41,589 bases of DNA. Source: Candidatus Kuenenbacteria bacterium (GTDB lineage Bacteria; Patescibacteriota; Patescibacteriia; UBA2196; GWA2-42-15). Shown here piece by piece: positions 34,896 through 41,589 of the stretch (its first letter is position 1; each line of letters begins with the position of its first letter). The stretch spans positions 1 to 41,589 of the forward strand of contig JAAZOM010000005.1 of the NCBI GenBank assembly GCA_012797775.1, given 5' to 3'. The position numbers were made by a program, and so were the translations under genes. Under the pieces are notes generated by a model. The model searched no databases. It was not told where the DNA came from and saw only the letters and a program-made list of their open reading frames with translations.

Positions 34896-37274
34896 CTATA
34901 TTTTTGTGTTTTCTTCATCTTCCTCATCCTCCTCGTCATCATCGGGGTTCGCCGCATCAGAAGATCCACCACCCATTGGACTAGAGCCGAGCGGCCGCTT
35001 GCTCGCTTCCTTCATCCTTGAGGCCAATACTGATAAATTCGGACCAGTACCACTAGGGCCACTACCAGTTGGACCAGTACCTTGACCACCCCCACCTCTT
35101 CTGCCGCCATAACCACCAGCCGGGCCACCTGTCGGACCAGTACCACTAGGGCCACTACCAGTTGGACCAGTACCTTGACCACCCCCACCTTGGCCGCCGC
35201 GTTGTCTTTTGTAACCGGTTGAATTAAAATATTCCAAAGACTCCAAAGCACTAATAGCCAAATCATATTCTCTTGGCTCTATTTCTCCGTTTTGAAGCGC
35301 CGCCCTCAACCCATTTTCTAAAAATCCACGCCCAGCCGGCGAAACTGCCCACTCCCTTGTTTTTTTCTTCGAGGAGCCAGGGTTCGCTATATATTGAGCA
35401 GCATCAATAGTAAAACGCTTGGCTCCTCCCTCCTCAAATTCATTAGTCGGATTTCCATGTTCATCAACTTTTACATATCGATTCGGGTTGGCTACCCTTA
35501 TACTGATGTTCCCCGTCCCTTCCTCCGCTATAGCAATCCCCTCACGTACCCTTTCGTCCCTATCGTCGACCAAAACTATTTGGGCTTTTCCATCCTTGAA
35601 CTGTGCTCCATATCTTGTATATTGTATGCTACCATTTTCTTGAGATATTCTTTGAGCCCTTGAACCAATCTCGTCCGCGTACTTCTGATCGTGGGGTATA
35701 AGTCTTCTAAATAATTGTTCAAAATTCTCATTGTTCAAAGCTTCCCCAAAAATATCTGCGTGTGCTGTGGCCAACTCTCCTTGTTTTGCCAATTCCAAAA
35801 GAGATGCTGCTACCGCCGGCGCGTCGCTGTTGTCTTTCAACGTAAATTGACCATTTTTTTTAATTAACTTTGATTTTATCTGCGCAATCTGCATCTTTGG
35901 GTTATTGGCCCCGGGCATACTGCTCATTTCTTCTCTTTCTTTTCTCTCCTTCTCGGCTCGATAGCCCCTATAGGCCTTACCCGCATCTTCTTTTGCTGCC
36001 AATTTATCTGTCATGCCGGCAGTAACCGCCCCATAAAGGCGCTTTTCCTTACGTTCGCTTCTGTCTGCCCATGCTTTTTTCCAAATAGATGGCCTTAGAG
36101 ATATTCTCTTATTTTCATCCCGACCTCCCTGCAATTTCAAAAAACCCCTGTCAGCCGCCCTACCCAAACCCAAGGCTGAACTCTTGAGCATCTTTTTACC
36201 GCCCTGTTGCAGTTTCCCTGCCATCTCTCCTGCAAATTTACCACCAGCCGCTCCCATTTGAGAGGCCATCATGAGAGACGTCACCAACAATCCTATCACC
36301 ACTATAAAATTTAATATTCCATCAACCGTGCTTATACTTGAAGCAAAAGCCTGAAACTGTACTGGCGTTGTTTGATTACTAACTAAAATTGGCTCCGTCG
36401 AATTTTTCAAAACATTCATAATCAAAAACGACAACCACAAAAAGAAAGCTACCACCGGCCCACTAAACAACTGTTTTGTAACCATGTTCCAAATCTGGGA
36501 TGAAAATTTGTCACCCGATGGGATCACCGGTAATACAAAAAGTAAGGGCGATACTATAATTGCCACCCATAATATTACGATACGACCCACAAAATAAACG
36601 ACCAAAGCTACTATTATTGCCACGGTGACCACCAAAACCACAATACCGAGCAAAAGAGAAGACAAAACCGACAAAGCAGCATCATCCCCCCCTGCCCCCA
36701 TAATAGACAAATCTCCCATCCTCAAAGATAACATCTTGTCAATTCCAATAGCGCTAACCAGATTTCCAGCCGCTATCTGCTCAAAACCATGAACAAAGGT
36801 TAAAGTAATAACTTGACTAATGTCTATCAAAAAGCCGATCAACATCTTTGAAAAGTTGACCGCCACGGCCGCCAATATCAATTTTGGTAAAAGCTTTTTG
36901 TAACTGTAAGTTTCTAAATTAAAAAGCGTACCCACTCCAATAGCCAAAATCCCCAAAACCACAAACATATTGGCTAGATCTCGGACAACCGTCCAGCCTA
37001 TTGTCACCCCCTGTTGATCCAAAAAACTATTATATTTTGCCACCGTGACCAAAGCTATTATCAAAAGAGAGGTCAATTTGCCCAAAAAGTGTATTGGCCA
37101 GTATAAAACAGTACTAACGATAGTATAGATAGTTGATGTCCCAAAATCATATAGCCAGCCCAAAACTCCACTTGCCGCAAAAACACCCCTTGGCACCAAA
37201 AAAAACATCAAAGCCAAAGAAAAAACAAATAAACTTATATTTCTAATTTTTGATTTTTTAAACATCCTAAACAT
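34896..37274 (-). CDS. VirB6/TrbL-like polytopic channel protein
   Basis: A 792-residue protein. The N-terminus looks like a signal or first TM (LFVFSLALMFFLVPRGVFA, about 15-33). About six to seven further hydrophobic segments lie between residues 50 and 350, with a run VLVVTVAIIVALVVYFVGRIVILWVAIIVSPLLFVL, the pattern of VirB6/TrbL channel proteins. From about 370 on it is soluble, basic and Glu-rich, then Gly/Pro/Thr-rich with a duplicated unit (see 35039-35190), ending in an acidic tail DDDEEDEEDEE. Inferred role: inner-membrane conduit of the secretion apparatus. It is 4 bases after the pilin-like gene. Confidence 0.8.
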   Translation of the reverse strand: MFRMFKKSKIRNISLFVFSLALMFFLVPRGVFAASGVLGWLYDFGTSTIYTIVSTVLYWPIHFLGKLTSLLIIALVTVAKYNSFLDQQGVTIGWTVVRDLANMFVVLGILAIGVGTLFNLETYSYKKLLPKLILAAVAVNFSKMLIGFLIDISQVITLTFVHGFEQIAAGNLVSAIGIDKMLSLRMGDLSIMGAGGDDAALSVLSSLLLGIVVLVVTVAIIVALVVYFVGRIVILWVAIIVSPLLFVLPVIPSGDKFSSQIWNMVTKQLFSGPVVAFFLWLSFLIMNVLKNSTEPILVSNQTTPVQFQAFASSISTVDGILNFIVVIGLLVTSLMMASQMGAAGGKFAGEMAGKLQQGGKKMLKSSALGLGRAADRGFLKLQGGRDENKRISLRPSIWKKAWADRSERKEKRLYGAVTAGMTDKLAAKEDAGKAYRGYRAEKERKEREEMSSMPGANNPKMQIAQIKSKLIKKNGQFTLKDNSDAPAVAASLLELAKQGELATAHADIFGEALNNENFEQLFRRLIPHDQKYADEIGSRAQRISQENGSIQYTRYGAQFKDGKAQIVLVDDRDERVREGIAIAEEGTGNISIRVANPNRYVKVDEHGNPTNEFEEGGAKRFTIDAAQYIANPGSSKKKTREWAVSPAGRGFLENGLRAALQNGEIEPREYDLAISALESLEYFNSTGYKRQRGGQGGGGQGTGPTGSGPSGTGPTGGPAGGYGGRRGGGGQGTGPTGSGPSGTGPNLSVLASRMKEASKRPLGSSPMGGGSSDAANPDDDEEDEEDEENTKI
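35039..35190. repeat. 59-bp perfect direct repeat within the VirB6-like gene
   Basis: Bases 35039-35097 and 35132-35190 are identical (59 of 59), start to start 93 bases, a multiple of three. They encode two copies of a GGGGQGTGPTGSGPSGTGP block. Perfect identity, including synonymous positions, points to a recent in-frame duplication or a length-variable tract. Confidence 0.9.
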
Positions 37275-37278
37275 AATA

Positions 37279-38217
37279 CTAATAACAATGGACTATATTA
37301 TAACTGCCGACCACAGTATCTTCATCTTTTATGCTTATACTATTTCTTGTTTTTGTTATATTATAACCGCCAGCTGGATCTATAACACATATTTGGCTAT
37401 CACCGCAATAGGTGCCCACATATAAAAAATCATCGACTACACCATTCCAAAAAAATATCCACCCACAAACAGCCTTACCGCCCAAGGCGCCCACCTTCCC
37501 CTCCCTAATCCTTATATCATTTTCATGAAGTAAATCTTTTGGACTATACCCATAAGTTTTTACGCCCTCCAAAAGAGCCAAGCTATAACTCTTGATACAA
37601 GTGTCTGTATTGCCACTAAAACACAACCCATCATCACAAACTGCTCCCTTACAAAAACTTGTTGATGACCCCTCTAAATTATATTTAACGCCGCACTTCG
37701 CAGTCTCGCCCAATATACCTCCAGCCAACTTAGTTGTCTTTGAACAATAGCTCTCCCCCCCAGGAGCATCTTGTCCTGTAATAGTGCCCCATTGATTTAT
37801 GTCCAAACTAAACTTTGTCAAATCAGGATTGATCAAGTTTAATATCAAATATGATGACAACATTAGGGCCAGCCCAGCTAGAGCTGAGAGTATTGTCACC
37901 TTGGCTATTGAAATTTTGGAAGGATTACCGCCAGCTACCAACCACTGAAATCCCCCATACATCATCATAATAACCGCCAAAATCCCCACCACGGAAATAA
38001 AAAAATTATAAATCCGCTGGACATAATCCGGAAATCCACTAACGCAAAAATCATTTTGGCCACCAGGCACCGGTATCGGCACCTGCAAAGCAATATAACC
38101 ACTTTGACATTCATAAGCCAAGGCTATTTTGGGCAAAACGAAAAACGCCAAAACCATCATTAAAACTATTATTGTTACCCTCTTCGACATTTTTGTTTTT
38201 ATAAAAAATTTAATCAT
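37279..38217 (-). CDS. VirB2/TrbC-like pilin with Cys-rich C-terminal extension
   Basis: A 312-residue product. A signal peptide (about 12-34, ending IALAYE) is followed by two TM segments in a short loop (about 70-95 FFISVVGILAVIMMMYGGFQWL and 103-125 VTILSALAGLALMLSSYLIL) with GGNPSKI between them, exactly the TrbC/VirB2 pilin pattern. Normal pilins stop near residue 130; this one continues for some 180 residues with most of the 12 cysteines of the protein. Start ATG 38217, or ATG 38190 which would shorten the N-terminus. Immediate neighbours are VirB6-like and an anchored unknown protein. Confidence 0.78.
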   Translation of the reverse strand: MIKFFIKTKMSKRVTIIVLMMVLAFFVLPKIALAYECQSGYIALQVPIPVPGGQNDFCVSGFPDYVQRIYNFFISVVGILAVIMMMYGGFQWLVAGGNPSKISIAKVTILSALAGLALMLSSYLILNLINPDLTKFSLDINQWGTITGQDAPGGESYCSKTTKLAGGILGETAKCGVKYNLEGSSTSFCKGAVCDDGLCFSGNTDTCIKSYSLALLEGVKTYGYSPKDLLHENDIRIREGKVGALGGKAVCGWIFFWNGVVDDFLYVGTYCGDSQICVIDPAGGYNITKTRNSISIKDEDTVVGSYNIVHCY

Positions 38218-38223
38218 CAAAAA

Positions 38224-38322
38224 TTATTTAATATTTACCCCGTCTACACTTTCTTCCCCCTCCTGCTCAATGGGAGAGCTTTGAAAGTCTTGGGGACTTT
38301 TAAGTGAGTAAGGATTATTCAT
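38224..38322 (-). CDS. Small ORF overlapping the preceding gene's end
   Basis: A 32-codon frame starts at ATG 38322 inside the last codons of the gene at 38315-38956 (AATGAATAA overlap) and ends 6 bases before the pilin-like gene. The product is hydrophilic and acidic (MNNPYSLKSPQDFQSSP...). It fills an otherwise empty gap of the operon, and stop-start overlap suggests translational coupling, but it is too short to be sure. Confidence 0.35.
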   Translation of the reverse strand: MNNPYSLKSPQDFQSSPIEQEGEESVDGVNIK

Positions 38323-38956
38323 TCTGCTGACTTTTGAACTTCAGATATGCCACCGTTATTGACCAGGTCGGCAAAAATCCCAAAATTGGTATTGCCTCCA
38401 AAACCGCCGGCCCGATACTCTTTAAAAACCTGGCAGGCTTTCGCACGCCCGTACCCAATAAAATGAAAAGAATGGCTCCGAAAATTAAATCTATAATCCA
38501 ATCTGCTCCTGATAATGCCTCCACTGTGGCTATATCCAGCAAGTCTTTGGCAATCGCCACCACCAATGCTAGTGTCCAAGCTCCTTCACTGCGCTCGGTT
38601 GTTTTAAATTTTTTGTCATTCTTGCCCAAAACCCCTCTAAACTTATCACGTGTCTCTTTGTCCGCCAATTTTCCTGCTTCCCTGCCAATCGCTCCGGCAT
38701 TGGCCCCCAAGTTACCCCTTACCATATTCTGTCTTGTTCGATCTTCCAAAAATTTCTTATCATATTCCTGTTTCCAATTTTGTTCTCTCTCTGCCGTTCT
38801 CTCTCCCCCAAAAGCAGACAACCTCCCACCCATACCCTGAACCGCCGTACGGTTGGACAAACTAGCCTTAGCCCTCTCGTCAAATTTTTCCTGTCTTGTT
38901 TTTTTTATTGCGCTTAAGTCCAACTTTCTCAGCTTCTTCTGTACTTCTCCAACCAT
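38315..38956 (-). CDS. Unknown anchored basic protein in the secretion cluster
   Basis: A 213-residue product not recognised. A long basic, charged N-terminal half (VQKKLRKLDLSAIKKTRQEKFDERAKASL and further Arg/Glu/Gly-rich parts) is followed by C-terminal hydrophobic segments (about 135-165 ALVVAIAKDLLDIATVEAL..WIIDLIFGAILFILLG and a weaker 180-205). No signal peptide: a tail-anchored, cytoplasm-facing protein is likely. A GTG at 38998 would add 14 residues; ATG 38956 is preferred. Follows the large Cys-rich gene by 130 bases, a stretch without a clear gene. Confidence 0.6.
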   Translation of the reverse strand: MVGEVQKKLRKLDLSAIKKTRQEKFDERAKASLSNRTAVQGMGGRLSAFGGERTAEREQNWKQEYDKKFLEDRTRQNMVRGNLGANAGAIGREAGKLADKETRDKFRGVLGKNDKKFKTTERSEGAWTLALVVAIAKDLLDIATVEALSGADWIIDLIFGAILFILLGTGVRKPARFLKSIGPAVLEAIPILGFLPTWSITVAYLKFKSQQNE

Positions 38957-39086
38957 ATTTTTCTTGATTAATATTTTTCTTTTATCTTTTATTTGCACTT
39001 TACCTTGCTAATACTCCTCCCACTTTTGCCTTTTTACTTTTTAGCCAAAGGCGAACCCACTCCTGGCGAAAATTTTCCCTTATTAA

Positions 39087-41589
39087 TTATTTCACTACCA
39101 TGTTAACTTTGACCTCCTTTGTCTTTAATGTGCAAACGCCCGCTATCCCGCATTCACTGCTTTGAGTACAAACAAAGCCTATATTTGCTCCAGCTGTACA
39201 TGTACCATTGGTCATGTCCTGGACTTCTATAATCACACTATAATTATTTGGTGGCATGGTAGATTTATTCAAAATTTCCAAATCTACTAATTTTGAATTA
39301 CCGGCCGCAGTAGTCACTATCTCTCCCCTCTTTACACTCATTGTCGCCGCGTTTCTAGTAGAAGACATGAGCAGCGTCAAAAAATTTGGCACCGTCGATA
39401 CCACTGATCTTATATCGCTTATCCTCCACATCAAATCTTTGTCACCTGAATTTTTTACTATAAATGTTTGTTTGCTCGGCAAACTGGCCGAATCATAATT
39501 CAATGTGTCCGGTGCCACTTCCATTATTGCCCCCGTCTCTACCACCTGCTCTTTCTCGTAGACCTTGATCGTCCCGGCATATTGCTTCCAAGCGCTAGCG
39601 CTACTACAATCTCCGTCATTGCACCTACCCCAATTATCTTCCACTTGCACCTCTGGCTTAAACTCACAATAGCCTTTACCGCTAGGATCACATTCTGGAT
39701 CATATTTATAATAATGCACCAAAATATGAGGATTACTCACATCTCGGCCAGAAATACTCAACCCCGACTCGGTGGTTTGATTCCCGTCATCCCAATCTAC
39801 TGTATAGCGGACCAATGGCTTCTGATTCTCATCTATCCACGAACCAAAATACAAAGTCACTGCGCCCGCCTTGGTCCGGAGAACCTCATCTTCGTTGCCC
39901 ATGGCGCCCGCATACATAAAAGGCACCTTGGGATTTATTCCTACCCCGGTCGAATCCCAGCCACTAGAGACTTTTATATATTTCCACCTGCCAGAATCAG
40001 TATCATATTTCCAATCCCAAATACCATAAGACCTTACAAACAACTCTTTTATTTGTTTCTCTCCCTTGTTTTGTATCATCAAAGAATTTATCTCTTGCCA
40101 ACTTTTTTTACCAGTATTATTAAAACCAACGCATTCACCATAAACAGAGCTCCCTTCTATCATACCACAGTCCTGCCTGCCATTTGGACAATTCGCACCC
40201 ACCTTGCCAGAAACGCACACTGCTGGCCCAAAATTATTATTCCCAACCACAAATTGAGGACCGCTAGGGTCTATCCCCTTACTAGACAAAGTGCAGACAC
40301 AACTTGGATTTCTCGCATCAGCTAAGCCCTCACCGCACAATTTACATGGTTCATAAGTATCTGGGAAAACCCCCTCAGACACCTCTTCTACGCAATAAAA
40401 ATCACCCCCGGTACTTATCCTCATACAAAGCGCCCCTTTATACCCAGTCCCATCGGACCACATGCCATATTTTGTTTCACAATAATTATTTCTAGCCGAA
40501 AAAATTAACCCATTAAATTCTGTGCTGTCTGCGCACTTAAATCTCTCTGGATATCTTGGTGCACACTTGCCAGCCGCATCAACTCCGACATCCGCCGCTT
40601 TTAGACACTGACCGCTATCCCAATCAGTACCTGTCCCCGACGATGATTTGTTTAAAATACCATAAGGCGTCCCAGCTCTCACCTGATATGGAGCAATAAA
40701 TCCACTACTAGCATCAGGCGGCTCTACCAAAAGCGGCCCCCCCAAAATATCGCCCCAAGCTGTCGGATCCCAGCTCGGCTCTGGCACCAAAGACGACCCA
40801 TAAGGTGTATAATCCTGGCCTTTTGTGTACCCCGGCCAATATTCCGGTGCATTGGTAATTGTTTGACTATTTATCCTTTCTATCCTCGGCACCGCATTGC
40901 CATCATAATCCACCACCTGCGCTATTTTCATACACGGCTCCCGCAAATAATAATATATATGAAATCTCATATACTCTGTGTCTTCTCCAGAATCGTCCTT
41001 CCCATCAACATATAATTCTTCTAGCCCATTCATTTTATCAAAGACAAATTTTACAAAAATTTTATCTTCAGTCCAGCTCCCAACTGGTTGGAATGTCCAC
41101 GTCACCTTACCAGTGGTCCCGCCCCCAATCTCCTCCCTCTTGTACTCATATGTTGCACCGTTATCAAGATCCAACTGTGTACCAAATTTAGACTGATCAA
41201 TATAAACATCATTAATTGGGTTGTTATGAGCTGCTATTCTATGAAGTTGGATATAAGCAATCTCATATTCTTTTATCCCATATTCAGCATGAACGCCACT
41301 TTTTAATGATATCTTCCTGTCTGCGTCAGAACTCCAACTCTGTTTACAAAAATAAAAAGCATAATCATCGCCATAGGATGGGCCATCATCATCACAGTCC
41401 TGGCTCTCTCGCTTCTGGTATTTTGTACTAATTTTATATTTATCACTGGTTGAGAGTGAGCCAGTCCGACTATAGTTACCTGCTGCCTCCAGACAATAAT
41501 ACAATGGCTTCCTGCCCGTATATCCTATAGCAGTCGGGTCCTTGTAAAATATATTCGATTCTCCATTAATAATATCCACTGGCCACCAC
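39087..41589 (-). CDS. Large Cys-rich exported protein, N-terminus cut by window edge
   Basis: The frame is open to the right edge (no stop before 41589), so the start and any signal peptide lie outside; a GTG at 41579 is internal. The visible 830 residues hold 26 cysteines, many in short repeats such as CAPRYPERFKC, CKLCGEG and CTAGANIGFVC-QSSECG-AGVC, the last resembling Cys-knot short repeats. A PKD-like piece (VRYTVDWDDGNQTTESG...ILVHYYKYDPECD) stands near residues 600-630, and an ASH/BACON-like beta domain (TLNYDSASLPSKQTFIVKNSGDKDLMWRI) near 690-720. It reads as a cell-surface or exported structural protein made disulfide-stable, first in the series that continues with the pilin and VirB6 genes. 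Function not predictable. Confidence 0.75.
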   Translation of the reverse strand, partial: WWPVDIINGESNIFYKDPTAIGYTGRKPLYYCLEAAGNYSRTGSLSTSDKYKISTKYQKRESQDCDDDGPSYGDDYAFYFCKQSWSSDADRKISLKSGVHAEYGIKEYEIAYIQLHRIAAHNNPINDVYIDQSKFGTQLDLDNGATYEYKREEIGGGTTGKVTWTFQPVGSWTEDKIFVKFVFDKMNGLEELYVDGKDDSGEDTEYMRFHIYYYLREPCMKIAQVVDYDGNAVPRIERINSQTITNAPEYWPGYTKGQDYTPYGSSLVPEPSWDPTAWGDILGGPLLVEPPDASSGFIAPYQVRAGTPYGILNKSSSGTGTDWDSGQCLKAADVGVDAAGKCAPRYPERFKCADSTEFNGLIFSARNNYCETKYGMWSDGTGYKGALCMRISTGGDFYCVEEVSEGVFPDTYEPCKLCGEGLADARNPSCVCTLSSKGIDPSGPQFVVGNNNFGPAVCVSGKVGANCPNGRQDCGMIEGSSVYGECVGFNNTGKKSWQEINSLMIQNKGEKQIKELFVRSYGIWDWKYDTDSGRWKYIKVSSGWDSTGVGINPKVPFMYAGAMGNEDEVLRTKAGAVTLYFGSWIDENQKPLVRYTVDWDDGNQTTESGLSISGRDVSNPHILVHYYKYDPECDPSGKGYCEFKPEVQVEDNWGRCNDGDCSSASAWKQYAGTIKVYEKEQVVETGAIMEVAPDTLNYDSASLPSKQTFIVKNSGDKDLMWRISDIRSVVSTVPNFLTLLMSSTRNAATMSVKRGEIVTTAAGNSKLVDLEILNKSTMPPNNYSVIIEVQDMTNGTCTAGANIGFVCTQSSECGIAGVCTLKTKEVKVNMVVK

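Noticed and set aside
38999-39086. 28 in-frame codons after the stop of the Cys-rich gene, and a second short frame
   Set aside because: No start codon and no sign of readthrough; could be an old gene end but nothing supports coding.

Overview
The window looks like chromosomal DNA of a Patescibacteria/CPR-type bacterium (Parcubacteria-like), AT-rich, standard genetic code (TGA is a normal stop, for example in def). The grounds are the gene families and their arrangement: a relaxase-less type IV secretion-like cluster with a VirD4-like ATPase and a PrgI/VirB3-like protein, a sigma-region-4/HARE-HTH fusion, an HTH-transmembrane-collagen fibre protein, few Shine-Dalgarno sites, and tight gene packing. 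The lineage assignment is inference from family recognition, not from a search.

Layout. (1) 1-2702, minus: 3'-truncated giant fibre/surface protein with a DNA-binding-like N-terminus. (2) 2703-4172: an unusually long gene-poor stretch that holds a candidate promoter-plus-structured-RNA-plus-terminator unit on the plus strand, a near-consensus minus-strand promoter bracketed by palindromic TATC-C/G-GATA sites, and several perfect hairpins. (3) 4173-14635, minus: ppsA, a small Tic20/DUF4870-like membrane protein, the CIRCE-controlled groES-groEL operon, a nucleotidyltransferase/O-antigen-ligase-like pair, and uvrA. (4) 14763-17988, plus: priA-def-fmt, in which PriA has lost its recognisable ATPase motifs but keeps its zinc-binding cysteines. 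(5) 18074-20414, minus: membrane glycosyltransferase and undecaprenyl-diphosphatase (uppP). (6) 20423-24801, minus: VirD4/TraD-like ATPase with a C-terminal zinc ribbon, its membrane partner, and the sigma4-HARE protein. (7) 24939-26549, plus: tmRNA (ssrA) directly abutting infC-rpmI-rplT. (8) 26560-41589, minus: a long, nearly gap-free run with DsbA-like oxidoreductase, beta-propeller protein, VirB8-like small protein, VirB4 ATPase, a VirB4-N-terminal-like protein, PrgI/VirB3, two unknown soluble proteins, VirB6/TrbL-like channel, VirB2-like pilin with a Cys-rich tail, and a large Cys-rich secreted protein cut by the window edge.

The genes from 20423-23589 and 26560-41589 together read as one envelope-spanning export or uptake apparatus: ATPases (VirD4-like, VirB4), membrane channel (VirB6, VirB3/PrgI), pilin-like subunit, and Cys-rich exported proteins that the co-encoded DsbA-like protein may oxidise. 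The remaining genes are core cell functions: gluconeogenesis, protein folding, nucleotide excision repair, replication restart, translation initiation, ribosome rescue, and envelope glycan synthesis.
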